Notes: a model not told the origin generated them from the letters alone. A stretch of DNA of 64,000 nt from Terriglobia bacterium (GCA_021325275.1 JAJPHL010000039.1:45337-109336); one strand, 5' to 3'. Shown: positions 35,726 to 44,585, numbered from the stretch's first letter. Made by a program: numbers and translations.

Positions 35726-35753
35726 GGGGGCGGCGCATTCGAGCGTCGCCCCC
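35726..35753 (+). terminator. GC-rich hairpin, possible terminator after CsbD
   Basis: An 11-bp stem GGGGGCGGCGC / GCGTCGCCCCC with one G-T pair and the loop ATTCGA starts 25 bp after the CsbD stop. There is no immediate T tract (a run of T comes about 25 nt later), so it may be a weak or transcript-stabilising element. Confidence 0.45.
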
Positions 35754-35800
35754 GGGGTGTGTCCATCGCGCACAAAGTTTTTTTGCGCGCGCAACGAACG

Positions 35801-35845
35801 GCACGTGGCAAACCAGCACGTGGCTAACCAGCACGTGGCAAGTCA
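35801..35845 (+). repeat. Three 15-bp tandem repeats with CACGTG cores
   Basis: GCACGTGGCAAACCA is followed by two near copies of the same length: GCACGTGGCTAACCA and GCACGTGGCAAGTCA. Each contains the palindrome CACGTG. The last copy ends exactly where the AGGAGG ribosome site (35845-35850) of the following gene begins. Repeats at 15-bp steps do not face the same side of the helix exactly (10.5 bp per turn). Confidence 0.7.
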
Positions 35846-35855
35846 GGAGGAATCT

Positions 35856-36215
35856 ATGCATCGCAGAGCGACAGTGCGCAGAAAGCCGCGTCAGTCGAGT
35901 GTCCGGCGCTTGCCGCGACGGTCGAGTGCCGCCAGCGTGAACGTGGAAGAAATCTCGGGCGTTGTGGAATTACCAGTAGAAGCGCCGAATCCCACCGACG
36001 TGCAATCCGGCGACGCGCAAGGCTTGCCGAGAACCGCGCGATCAAGTGAAGAGAGCGTGGAAGCATTAGCGGCGTCGGAGCAATCCTATGAAGCGGCGTT
36101 GATCGAAGGCGTCGAGGACGCCGGCGACCATCCGGAGCGTCCGGTGCGCGTGCATTCCAGCGACCGCCCGCTCAGTGAAGACGAACTCGCCTCCACTGAC
36201 CGAGACGATTCCTGA
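35856..36215 (+). CDS. Small hypothetical protein, basic N-terminus and acidic C-terminus
   Basis: This 119-residue protein is not recognised. Its first 25 residues are very Arg-rich, then Ser/Ala, and its second half is acidic (Glu/Asp), with no clear domain, signal peptide or membrane segment; it is probably disordered. The start is the ATG at 35856 after AGGAGG; an upstream ATG at 35757 would translate through the 15-bp tandem repeats. It lies in a small stress-protein cluster. Confidence 0.6.
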   Translation: MHRRATVRRKPRQSSVRRLPRRSSAASVNVEEISGVVELPVEAPNPTDVQSGDAQGLPRTARSSEESVEALAASEQSYEAALIEGVEDAGDHPERPVRVHSSDRPLSEDELASTDRDDS

Positions 36216-36224
36216 TCTGCACCC

Positions 36225-36380
36225 TTACAGGTGGCCCAATAACAGCAAGATCAGCACGATCAACAGGACCAATCCAAGTCCGCCGCTCGGGTAGTATCCC
36301 CATTCGCGGCTATAGGGCCAGCGCGGAACTGCGCCGATGAGCATGAGAACCAAAACGACGAGCAGGACAGTGCCGAGCAT
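36225..36380 (-). CDS. DUF3309 small membrane protein
   Basis: This 51-residue protein matches DUF3309 almost end to end: a hydrophobic N-terminal helix (LGTVLLVVLVLMLIGA), PRWPYSREWGYYPSGG in the middle, and a second helix LGLVLLIVLILLLLG. It is a typical two-helix inner membrane protein of unknown function, often near stress genes. The ATG at 36380 is preferred over one at 36428 because the extra residues are not conserved. Confidence 0.9.
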   Translation of the reverse strand: MLGTVLLVVLVLMLIGAVPRWPYSREWGYYPSGGLGLVLLIVLILLLLGHL

Positions 36381-36393
36381 AATCGGCCTCCTT

Positions 36394-36419
36394 GTCTCAC
36401 TACAACGTCTCACTACAAC
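36394..36419. repeat. Tandem 13-bp direct repeat
   Basis: GTCTCACTACAAC is present twice with no gap, just upstream of the DUF3309 gene start. It may be polymerase slippage or an operator; no dyad symmetry is visible. Confidence 0.4.
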
Positions 36420-36546
36420 GTTCTTCATTACTAACGACGCCTTGATTTGAAGGGACGTTGCACATGCGAATCTCTGCGTGCAAGACCGTTATCGTTGAAA
36501 AGGAAAGAGGCAGCCATTCTATGGAAACCTCATAGCTAAAAGGCTA

Positions 36547-36620
36547 AACCGCAGATGAACGCAGATGGACGCAGATAGGTTGTCGCCCTCGTCTGGGTTC
36601 ATCTGCGTTTATCTGCGGTT
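36547..36620. repeat. Inverted repeat of the CGCAGATGAA family (copy a)
   Basis: The left arm 36547-36570 and right arm 36597-36620 are 24 nt each and pair with two G-T or mismatched positions; the loop is 26 nt. The arms consist of short units such as CGCAGATGAA and CGCAGATGGA. It lies in the gap before the rnr start. The same family occurs between the diguanylate cyclase and aldehyde dehydrogenase genes at 61.3 kb. Confidence 0.75.
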
Positions 36621-36645
36621 GCTTTTTGCGAGTAAGATCAAGTTC

Positions 36646-38727
36646 GTGAGCAAGAGCCTGCCTCGCGCCGTTGTGGGACGCTTGTCGCGCCATCGCGATG
36701 GTTACGGCTTCGTGATTCTCGACAAGCCGATCGCCAAATTCTCCGGCGACGTGTTTATCCCGCGCCCGTTCATGCTCGACGCGATGCACGGCGATCGCGT
36801 GGAAGTGCGCCTGGGCCGCATTGACGAGCGCGGGCGCGCCGAAGGACGCATCGGGAGAGTCCTCGAGCGCGCGCACGAGGAAATCGTCGGTATTTTTCAT
36901 CGCGGACCGCAATACAATTTCGTGCTGCCGGACGATCGCCGCATCGGCGAGGAAATCGTGATCCCGCGCGGACAGGAGGTTCCGGCGTCGCCCACCGGCC
37001 GGCAACGCACCGGCGACATACCATCAGTTGGCGAGCTCGACGGTACCTACGTCAACGTGCAGTTGACCCGTTTCCCGAACGGCACGCAAAAAGCGCGCGG
37101 TCGTGTGATCGAAGTGCTCGGACGGCCGGGCGACTTCGGCGTCGATGTGGAAATTGTGATTCGCAAGCATCACTTGCCGCATCGTTTTCCGCCGGAAGTG
37201 CTGGCCGCAGCGGAATCCGCGCCGCAATCGGTTGCGGAAGAAATCTCCGCGACGCGCCGCGACTTCCGCGCGCTGCCGATTGTGACCATCGACGGCGAGA
37301 CGGCGCGCGACTTCGACGACGCCGTGCACGTCGAGCGTCTCGCTAACGGAAATTACGCATTACAAGTGCATGTCGCCGACGTGGCACATTACGTTCGTCC
37401 CGGATCGCCGCTTGATCGCGAGGCGCGCTTGCGGGGAACAAGCGTCTATTTTCCGGATCGCGCGGTGCCGATGCTGCCGGCGGAACTATCGAGCGGCATT
37501 TGCTCGCTGAATCCGCACGTCGATCGCCTGGTGATGTCGTGCCTGGTGGAAATGGACCATGCCGGCGAAATTTTGAAGCACGAAATCACGCCCGGAGTGA
37601 TCCGCAGCGCCGAGCGCATGACCTACACCAACGTCAACTTGATCCTGGAAGGCGACCCGGCGCAGCGCGAAAGATACGCCCCACTGGTCGCGAACTTTGA
37701 GTTGATGCGCGAACTCGCGGTGATTCTGATTCGCCGCCGCCGCAAGCGGGGATCGATCGATTTCGACTTGCCGGAGCCGGAAATCGAATTCGATCCGATG
37801 GGAAAGATGGTTTCGATCGTCAGATCGGAGCGCAACATCGCGCATCGCCTGATTGAGGAGTTCATGCTCGCGGCGAACGAGACCGTCGCCGGGCACTTCG
37901 AACACAACGAGATTCCGGCGCTCTACCGCATCCACGAATTGCCCGATCCCAAACGTGTGATCGAGTTCGAGGAAATCGCGGTGGGTTTTGGATATTCACT
38001 CGGGATCGGAGCGTTGCCGGTGAAACGCTTTTCGACCGAATCCGCGCGACGCGAACGGAAGCGCGGCCGGGAAGCCACGACGGTGGAAATTCCCGGCGAA
38101 ATCCAAGTGACGCCGCGCCTCTATCAAAAGCTCGCCGAAAAAATCGCCGGAACGCCGGTAGAGCGGATTCTCTCGTTCCTGATGTTGCGCTCGTTGAAGC
38201 AAGCGCGGTACTCCGAGGAGAATCGCGGCCACTTCGGTCTCGCCGCGCCCGTCTACACGCATTTCACGTCGCCGATTCGCCGCTATCCGGATTTGATCGT
38301 GCATCGCGTGCTGAAGAATCAGCTCCGCAATCCCGATGAGTTAGCGGCTATTGCGACCGAAAGCTCCGACGCCGAGCGCCGCGCGCAAGACGCCGAGCGC
38401 GAATTGATGGAATGGAAAAAGGTCGCGTTCATGGCGGAGCGCGTGGGTGAAGTTTTCGACGCGTTGATCGTCAGCGTAATGCGCTACGGTTTTTTCATTG
38501 AACTGACGGATTTATTCATCGAGGGCTTGGTACACATCGAAACGCTCGACGCGCTCAGTGACGATCGCCACTTCTATCGCGAACTAACGCGTGAGATTGT
38601 CGCGGAGCACGCGAAGAAGCGCTACAAGATCGGCGGTCGCGTGCGGGTACGCGTCGATCGCGTGGATCCGATCGAGCGGAAGATCCAGTTTGCGGTGGAA
38701 TCGTCCGGCCCATCAAATCCGCGATAG
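36646..38727 (+). CDS. rnr: Ribonuclease R-type 3'-5' exoribonuclease
   Basis: This 693-residue RNase II-superfamily enzyme degrades structured RNA processively in the 3' to 5' direction. It has N-terminal cold-shock-like domains (about 1-190), the RNB catalytic core with the acidic cluster TIDGETARDFDDAVHVE, the motif FTSPIRRYPDLIVHR and a C-terminal S1 domain ending in a basic tail. I chose the GTG at 36646, where the first conserved strand starts; an in-frame ATG at 36565 would translate part of an inverted repeat. It overlaps the next, convergent gene by 15 bp. Confidence 0.92.
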   Translation: MSKSLPRAVVGRLSRHRDGYGFVILDKPIAKFSGDVFIPRPFMLDAMHGDRVEVRLGRIDERGRAEGRIGRVLERAHEEIVGIFHRGPQYNFVLPDDRRIGEEIVIPRGQEVPASPTGRQRTGDIPSVGELDGTYVNVQLTRFPNGTQKARGRVIEVLGRPGDFGVDVEIVIRKHHLPHRFPPEVLAAAESAPQSVAEEISATRRDFRALPIVTIDGETARDFDDAVHVERLANGNYALQVHVADVAHYVRPGSPLDREARLRGTSVYFPDRAVPMLPAELSSGICSLNPHVDRLVMSCLVEMDHAGEILKHEITPGVIRSAERMTYTNVNLILEGDPAQRERYAPLVANFELMRELAVILIRRRRKRGSIDFDLPEPEIEFDPMGKMVSIVRSERNIAHRLIEEFMLAANETVAGHFEHNEIPALYRIHELPDPKRVIEFEEIAVGFGYSLGIGALPVKRFSTESARRERKRGREATTVEIPGEIQVTPRLYQKLAEKIAGTPVERILSFLMLRSLKQARYSEENRGHFGLAAPVYTHFTSPIRRYPDLIVHRVLKNQLRNPDELAAIATESSDAERRAQDAERELMEWKKVAFMAERVGEVFDALIVSVMRYGFFIELTDLFIEGLVHIETLDALSDDRHFYRELTREIVAEHAKKRYKIGGRVRVRVDRVDPIERKIQFAVESSGPSNPR

Positions 38728-39906
38728 GTCTTCGATGATCGCGGCCAACGCGTCGCGGAATTGCGCGGGATGTCTCACACTGAAGACTCGCGGATGAAGC
38801 GCGCGCAGGATATCTTCGATCGACACGCCATGTCCGCTCTCCTGTAAGTTCCAAGGTGCTCGGCGAAACAGCGGACCTGTAGGTTCGCCGCCCATGTCGA
38901 CCTCGGGAAAATCGTCGATCACATAGGTTTTCTCCACGTGCCTTTCGAAAACGGGCGGTCTCCAGCCGGAAGGCTTGGCGAACTCATGCGTGTAGACGCC
39001 GAGGTAGACCACGACGACGCGCGCGGTATCCTGGACCGCTAAGCAGTGCGCGATCGCTCGCGTGATCTCCGTGCTCCCGGCGCGGTGTAGAGGATCGTAG
39101 TGCCGCACGTCGACCACGTTGGAATATGGATCCACGAGTCCCGGGCGCAGCAGGTTCCAAGAAAGTCGTTGCCCGTGACGCGTCACTTCAATGGCCTCAC
39201 TATGGATACTGTCGATCAATGTCACATTGATCTCGCCGTTGCGCAAAGTGATTTCGGAAAGCGCCTTGAGTTGCGGAACGAGCGCGCTGAGCGCCGCGCG
39301 AGAGATGAAATATCCGCGGCCGGCCCAGGGAGGTAGTCGCGCGATCACTTCCATGCGCACCGGCGCCTGGTTTTCTACCGGCAAATGCAGGTGTCCCGCG
39401 AGTTCGGGACGAAAGAACGCTTCCGGTTCGGCGACTTTAGGAAGAATCTCAACCTGCGGCATACCATCCCAGGAATTCGGCAGCAGATCGGTCTTCGGGA
39501 TCTCCGCATGCACAACGGCGTGCCGGAGATTGTGCGCGCCATCGACGCGATCGTCGAGCGCAACGCTGACCTTGTAGTCGCCAGGCGTGACCAAGGCGCG
39601 ATGCGTGATGACCAACTCGATCCGGCGCATTTCCCGCTGGATGCGCTCGGGCGATTGCGTCTGTCGATCGCGGTAAACATGCCCCTGGCTGTCCTCAATT
39701 TCGACGAGCGTCTCTAAATTGCCTCCCCCGCGCCGCACAAGGGTCTTTCCATCGATCCGGATCGTCACACTCAGATCGAAGCGTTGATCGTAGGTCAGTT
39801 CAGGCTTGGCAATTTCTACTTTCCAGGGGATGTCGGCGCGATCGCCTTGCGCGAACGCGAGTGGAGCGACAAGAGGGATGCAGAGGATTACGGAAACGGC
39901 GCGCAT
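38713..39906 (-). CDS. Secreted protein of unknown function
   Basis: This 397-residue protein has a signal peptide (about residues 1-19, ending near AFAQG). The rest is beta-rich in the first half (immunoglobulin-like or carbohydrate-binding appearance, about 25-130). Its second half, with DTARVVVVYLGVYTHEF and a Ser-Thr-Glu motif in GSTEITRAIAHCL, resembles a divergent von Willebrand A-like fold as in acidobacterial VWFA-related proteins, but no MIDAS (DxSxS) is evident. Family not confirmed. Confidence 0.65.
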   Translation of the reverse strand: MRAVSVILCIPLVAPLAFAQGDRADIPWKVEIAKPELTYDQRFDLSVTIRIDGKTLVRRGGGNLETLVEIEDSQGHVYRDRQTQSPERIQREMRRIELVITHRALVTPGDYKVSVALDDRVDGAHNLRHAVVHAEIPKTDLLPNSWDGMPQVEILPKVAEPEAFFRPELAGHLHLPVENQAPVRMEVIARLPPWAGRGYFISRAALSALVPQLKALSEITLRNGEINVTLIDSIHSEAIEVTRHGQRLSWNLLRPGLVDPYSNVVDVRHYDPLHRAGSTEITRAIAHCLAVQDTARVVVVYLGVYTHEFAKPSGWRPPVFERHVEKTYVIDDFPEVDMGGEPTGPLFRRAPWNLQESGHGVSIEDILRALHPRVFSVRHPAQFRDALAAIIEDLSRI

Positions 39907-39980
39907 CCACCCCAGTGTACGCTGTCTGGCGCGGACGTGGACGCAGGCGCCGCGACTCCCAAGAAGGCCGCAAGAGATAG

Positions 39981-40023
39981 GGACACAGAGATCGTTAACC
40001 CAGGGTCAACGTTCTCTGTGTCC
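39981..40023. repeat. Near-perfect 21-bp inverted repeat of the CACAGAG family (copy c)
   Basis: The arms 39981-40001 and 40003-40023 differ at only two positions and meet at a single base, so a very stable hairpin with a few-base loop forms in either transcript. Further CTCTGTG/CTCTCCGTGG units extend on the right. It lies between nrdJ (stop at 40058) and the next minus-strand gene start, so it would act downstream of nrdJ. Confidence 0.8.
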
Positions 40024-40057
40024 TCTGTGCTCTCCGTGGTCGCTCTCCTTCAGCGAT

Positions 40058-42886
40058 CTAGCTGCAGCCGGACGTCCCGCCGCAGTTGCCGCACTTGAAG
40101 CAGGCGCCGTTGCGGGTCATGATGCTGCCGCATTCACTGCACGTGGGTGCATCGCTGGCGAACACTTCGGCCTGGCCAATCGGCAGCGACATTTGCGGCG
40201 CGGGTTCGGTGGGCTTCAGCAATCCTTGCGCGCCGTCCACGTCGGCTTCCGAGTGTTTGTACTCGGGACCAATGAACTTCGCGCCGAGCCAGCGGAAAAT
40301 GTAATCCATGATCGACTTCGCGAAGCGAATGTCGGGATTGTTCGTGAATCCACTTGGCTCGAAGCGCAGGTGCGAGAACTTGTCGACCAGCACTTTCAAC
40401 GGCACGCCGTATTGCAGCGAGAGCGAAATGGCCGTCGCAAAGCTGTCCATCAATCCGCTGACCGTGGAACCTTCCTTGGCCATGGTGATGAAGACTTCGC
40501 CGGGAGTGCGATCTTCATACATGCCCACGGTGATGTAGCCTTCGTGTCCCGCGATGGAAAACTTGTGCGTCAACGACTCGCGCTCGTCGGGCAGTTTGCG
40601 GCGCGCGGCTTGGCGATCGGCCACGGGTGCAGGAGCGAGTACGGCGGCCGCGGCTTTCACTTCAGCTTTGGCCTCGGCCTTCTTGGCCGAAGTGTTCAGC
40701 GGCTGCACGCGCTTGGAATTGTCGCGATAGATCGCCACGGCCTTCAGGCCCATCTTCCAAGCTTGCAGATACGATTCGGCGATGTCTTCCACCGACGCGT
40801 CTTCGGGCAAATTCACCGTCTTCGAGATCGCGCCCGATAGGAACGGCTGTACTGCCGCCATCATCTTCACGTGACCCATGTGATGGATGTAGCGCGTGCC
40901 GCCTTGCGCCTTGAAGGAGCAATCGAAAACCGGCAAATGCTCCGGTTTCAGGTGCGGCGCGCCTTCGATCATGCTGTTCTTGTCGATGTGATCGACGATG
41001 TTCGACACTTGCTCGGGCGAGTAGCCGAGTTTCAACAGAGCTTGCGGCACGGTGTTGTTGACGATCTTGATTTGTCCGCCGCCGACCAGCTTCTTGTACT
41101 TCACAAGCGCCAGATCCGGCTCGATGCCCGTCGTGTCGCAATCCATCATGAAGCCGATGGTGCCGGTGGGCGCGAGCACGGTGACCTGCGCGTTGCGATA
41201 ACCGGAGCGCTCGCCGCTTTCCAAGCACTCTTCCCAAACTTTCTTGGCGTTCTGCATGAGATCGCCGTCGACGAGCGTCGAATCGATGCCGGTAACCGCG
41301 TCGCGATGCATGCGGATCACGCCCAAGAACGGCTCGCGATTCAGCGGATAGCCGGGGCATGGCCCGGTCGACGCCGCGATGCGCGAACTGGTGAGATACG
41401 ACTGGCCGTGCATCACCGCGGTGATCGCGGCGGCGGTGGCGCGGCCACCTTCGGAGTCGTAGGGATATCCGCTGGCCATCAGCAGCGCACCCAAATTCGC
41501 GTAGCCCAGGCCGAGCGGACGGAAGTCGTGCGAGTTGCGGGCGATGCGCTCGGTTGGGTAACTGGCGTTATCGACCAAGATTTCCTGCGCCACGATCATC
41601 GTGTCCACGGCGTGACGGAAGGCCTCGGTGTCGAACTTGCCGGAAGGCGCCAGGAACTTCATCAGATTCAGCGACGCTAGATTACACGCCGAATCGTCGA
41701 GGAACATGTACTCGCTGCACGGATTCGACGCGTTGATGCGCGCCGTGTTCTTGCTGGTGTGCCAGCGATTGATCGTGGTGTCGTACTGCATGCCGGGATC
41801 GCCGCATTGATGCGTGGCTTCGGCGATCTTGCGCAGCAGGTCGCGGGCGCGATATTGCTTCACCGGATGACCGTCGGCTACGGATTTAGTCCACCAGTCG
41901 CTGTCTTTCTCGGCGGCCATCATGAATTCGTCGGTGACGCGCACCGAATTGTTGGCGTTCTGGAAGAAGATCGAACTGTACGCTTCGCCGTCGAGCGAAT
42001 TGTCGTAGCCGGCGTCGACCAGAGCCCACGCCTTGCGCTCTTCCTTGGCTTTGCACTCGATGAATCCCACGATGTCGGGGTGCTGCACGTCCATCACTAC
42101 CATCTTGGCCGCGCGCCGCGTCGTGCCACCGGACTTGATGACGCCGGCGAACGCATCGTATCCGCGCATGAAGCTCAACGGCCCCGAGGCGCGTCCGCCG
42201 TCGTGCAGCGAGGCGTTTTCTTCGCGCAGCGTGGACACGTTGGTGCCGGTGCCGGAACCAAACTTGAACAACATGCCTTCGGTCTTGGCCAGCGTCAAGA
42301 TGGATTCGAGATTGTCCTGCACCGAATTGATGAAGCACGCCGAGCACTGTGGGCGCTGCTCCTGGCGGCCGACCGCGCGGATCTTGTCCTCATCGCGATC
42401 GTAGACGAATCCATAGCTCTTCTTCGGCGTGCCGACGTTGAACCAAACGGGCGAATTGAAGCAAGCTTTCTGTGTGACCATCAGGTGCGCGAGGTCGTCG
42501 CGGAACGCATCGACGTCCGCGGTGGACGCGAAGTATCCGCCTTCTTGTCCCCAGGTCGCGATCGTGTTTACGACGCGCTGGATCAGTTGGCGGACGCTGG
42601 TTTCGCGCTCAAAGCTCTTCGGCTTGCCGTAGAAATATTTGCTGGCCACGATGTTGGTGGCGGTTTGCGACCAATCCGTGGGCACTTCGATGTCGGCCTG
42701 CTCGAAAATGGTTTTGCCTTTTTCGTTGCCGATGACCGCGCTGCGGCGGTCCCAGGTGACGGCGTCATAGGGGGAAATCTTGCCGTTGGTGAAGTACCGA
42801 GGAAAACGAATACCACGCTTGGTACGATCCGATCCGGCGTGTTCGGCTTCGAGCGTGGCGGCGATGCTGATGGCGATTTCTCCCAT
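40058..42886 (-). CDS. nrdJ: Class II adenosylcobalamin-dependent ribonucleotide reductase
   Basis: This enzyme reduces ribonucleotides to deoxyribonucleotides using an adenosylcobalamin-derived radical, independent of oxygen. At 942 residues it is the long monomeric form with an extended C terminus. The active-site region NPCSEYMFLDDSACNLASLN is present, and the C-terminal tail ends in a Cys-rich zinc-ribbon-like stretch (CSECGSIMTRNGACFKCG) that probably passes electrons from thioredoxin. An AGGAGG site precedes the ATG. No other nrd gene is in this window, and there is no cobalamin riboswitch in front. Confidence 0.95.
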   Translation of the reverse strand: MGEIAISIAATLEAEHAGSDRTKRGIRFPRYFTNGKISPYDAVTWDRRSAVIGNEKGKTIFEQADIEVPTDWSQTATNIVASKYFYGKPKSFERETSVRQLIQRVVNTIATWGQEGGYFASTADVDAFRDDLAHLMVTQKACFNSPVWFNVGTPKKSYGFVYDRDEDKIRAVGRQEQRPQCSACFINSVQDNLESILTLAKTEGMLFKFGSGTGTNVSTLREENASLHDGGRASGPLSFMRGYDAFAGVIKSGGTTRRAAKMVVMDVQHPDIVGFIECKAKEERKAWALVDAGYDNSLDGEAYSSIFFQNANNSVRVTDEFMMAAEKDSDWWTKSVADGHPVKQYRARDLLRKIAEATHQCGDPGMQYDTTINRWHTSKNTARINASNPCSEYMFLDDSACNLASLNLMKFLAPSGKFDTEAFRHAVDTMIVAQEILVDNASYPTERIARNSHDFRPLGLGYANLGALLMASGYPYDSEGGRATAAAITAVMHGQSYLTSSRIAASTGPCPGYPLNREPFLGVIRMHRDAVTGIDSTLVDGDLMQNAKKVWEECLESGERSGYRNAQVTVLAPTGTIGFMMDCDTTGIEPDLALVKYKKLVGGGQIKIVNNTVPQALLKLGYSPEQVSNIVDHIDKNSMIEGAPHLKPEHLPVFDCSFKAQGGTRYIHHMGHVKMMAAVQPFLSGAISKTVNLPEDASVEDIAESYLQAWKMGLKAVAIYRDNSKRVQPLNTSAKKAEAKAEVKAAAAVLAPAPVADRQAARRKLPDERESLTHKFSIAGHEGYITVGMYEDRTPGEVFITMAKEGSTVSGLMDSFATAISLSLQYGVPLKVLVDKFSHLRFEPSGFTNNPDIRFAKSIMDYIFRWLGAKFIGPEYKHSEADVDGAQGLLKPTEPAPQMSLPIGQAEVFASDAPTCSECGSIMTRNGACFKCGNCGGTSGCS

Positions 42887-42942
42887 AGAGACGGGTCCTC
42901 CTGTGCAATTTCCTTAACGAAAAGCTAAAGTGGGCAGGTATG

Positions 42943-42971
42943 GTTGTAACGCTATATGTAGGGCCTGTCAA
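42943..42971 (-). promoter_or_regulatory. Candidate sigma-70 promoter of nrdJ
   Basis: Read on the minus strand, TTGACA (42971-42966) and TACAAC (42948-42943) have a 17-bp spacer. One of the NrdR-like boxes falls inside the spacer, which would suit repression. Confidence 0.55.
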
Positions 42972-42994
42972 GTACCAAATACATGATGTAGGGG
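42949..42994 (-). promoter_or_regulatory. Two candidate NrdR boxes upstream of nrdJ
   Basis: On the plus strand, CTATATGTAG (42952-42961) fits the NrdR box core CWATATATWG at 9 of 10 positions. CATGATGTAG (42982-42991) fits at 7 of 10. The cores are 30 bp apart, close to the three-turn spacing of known NrdR pairs. The first lies between -35 and -10, the second just upstream of -35. nrdR itself is not in the window. Confidence 0.4.
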
Positions 42995-43304
42995 TACGGT
43001 AGTCTCAGGACTATTCCCTAATGAATCCTTCGCCTCAATGAGTTGCGGGCGAAACGGGGGGAACCTTCCGAATTACCTCGACTCATTTCTACTGCATTTC
43101 ATAGCACCTGGAATCAGCACACCGGAAAAATTACAAAACGAACCTACGGAGTGGTTATCCCGTGCATTTCCCGTTCTTTGACTCGGACCTTGGGCCTCGG
43201 AACTCGCAACGAGCGCGCCGTCGACGCGCTTTGGTGTTAAAATAGATCTTGAAACCGCCCCTCAGCTTGCAGTTCGACAGTTCTCGTTCAGAGAAAAGGC
43301 AGCC
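42995..43304. other. Intergenic region upstream of the M16 peptidase gene
   Basis: I see no gene, tRNA or known riboswitch here. A TAAAAT (43238-43243) could be a -10 for the M16 gene but lacks a good -35. There is a GAGAAAAGG-type ribosome site before the ATG at 43305. Confidence 0.35.
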
Positions 43305-44585
43305 ATGAAGCACACAGACGTAAGGAATATCCGCAAGGAAGTGTTGCCCAATGGTTTGACGGTCATCACCGAGGGAATGGACCACGTGCGTTCCGTCTCG
43401 GTGGGCATTTGGATCAAGAGCGGATCGCGCCGCGAACCCGCCAAGACCAACGGGATCACTCATTTTATCGAGCACATGCTGTTCAAGGGGACCACCTCGC
43501 GTACCGCGGAGGACATCGCCCGCCAAGTCGACTCCATCGGCGGCCACCTCGACGCGTTCACAGCGAAAGAGTGTGTTTGCTACAACACCAAGGTGCTCGA
43601 CGACCACGTGCCGATCGTCATGGACATTCTCGGCGACCTGGTGCTGCATCCGCGCTTCGATGACGCGGATCTCACCAAGGAACGCGGCGTGATTCTTGAG
43701 GAATTGAAGATGGACGAGGACAATCCCGACCATCTGGTCCACGAGATTTTCACGCAAAACTTTTGGAAAGGCCACGCCATCGGCCGCCCGATCCTGGGAA
43801 CCAGAGAAACCATCGGCGGTCTCGACCGCAACACGTTGTTCGACTACTACCATCGCTGCTACGAGCCGCGCAACATGCTGGTTTCCGTGGCCGGCCACTT
43901 GGATCACGAGAACATCGTCGGCCTGGTGGATCGAACGTTCGGTGCGTTGAAGCCGCGCCGCCGTGAAAAGCCGGGGCCGCGCCCGTCGACGCATTCGAAA
44001 ATCGCGCTGCGTCACAAGAAGCATCTCGAGCAGGTGCACATTTGTCTCGGCGTGCCTTCATATCCGTTGCCGCACGAGCGCCGCTACGCCTGCTACATCA
44101 TGAACACGATCCTGGGCGGCGGCATGTCGTCGCGCCTGTTCCAGAACATTCGCGAGCGCCAAGGCTTGGCGTACGCGGTGTTCTCGGAGCTGAATCCGTG
44201 CAGCGACACGGGCTGCCTGACGATCTACGCCGGCACGTCGCGCGAATCCGCCAATCGCGTTGTGGAATCGATCATGAAGGAATTCCGCGACCTCAAGGAA
44301 AATCAAGTTTCCACCGAGGAATTGCGGCGGGCGAAGGATCATCTCAAGGGCAGCTTGATGCTTTCGCTCGAATCGACCACCAGCCGCATGTCGAATCTGG
44401 CGCGCCAGGAGATCTATTTCGGACGTTTCTTCTCGCTGGACGAAATTGCCCAACGCATCGAGGACGTAACGGCCGAGGAAGTCATCACCGTGGCCAATGA
44501 GTTTTTCCGGCCGAAAGCGGTGGCCTGCACGATTGTGGGCAATCTCACCGGCGTGAAGATTGGTCGCAAACAACTGGTGTGCTAA
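43305..44585 (+). CDS. M16 family zinc metallopeptidase (pitrilysin/mitochondrial processing peptidase-like)
   Basis: This 426-residue single-unit M16B peptidase has the inverted zinc motif HFIEH (His53, Glu56, His57) in the N-terminal half and an Arg/Tyr-containing second domain with GGGMSSRLFQNIRE. It resembles the bacterial processing-peptidase-like proteins (YmxG type) and is probably cytoplasmic, as no signal peptide is seen. It is 12 bp upstream of the MBL gene, an association that suggests one operon. Confidence 0.92.
   Translation: MKHTDVRNIRKEVLPNGLTVITEGMDHVRSVSVGIWIKSGSRREPAKTNGITHFIEHMLFKGTTSRTAEDIARQVDSIGGHLDAFTAKECVCYNTKVLDDHVPIVMDILGDLVLHPRFDDADLTKERGVILEELKMDEDNPDHLVHEIFTQNFWKGHAIGRPILGTRETIGGLDRNTLFDYYHRCYEPRNMLVSVAGHLDHENIVGLVDRTFGALKPRRREKPGPRPSTHSKIALRHKKHLEQVHICLGVPSYPLPHERRYACYIMNTILGGGMSSRLFQNIRERQGLAYAVFSELNPCSDTGCLTIYAGTSRESANRVVESIMKEFRDLKENQVSTEELRRAKDHLKGSLMLSLESTTSRMSNLARQEIYFGRFFSLDEIAQRIEDVTAEEVITVANEFFRPKAVACTIVGNLTGVKIGRKQLVC

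Noticed and set aside
35801..35845. A CRISPR array
   Set aside because: The repeats are 15 bp and directly adjacent, with no spacers and no cas genes.
36565..36645. An ATG start for RNase R at 36565
   Set aside because: It would translate the right arm of an inverted repeat; the GTG at 36646 matches the beginning of the conserved protein.
41759..42928. 389-residue open frame antisense to nrdJ
   Set aside because: Shadow of nrdJ, with low-complexity Arg/Val/Gly content.
42887..43304. A cobalamin riboswitch before nrdJ
   Set aside because: No B12-box or long conserved RNA fold is visible; NrdR-like boxes fit better.
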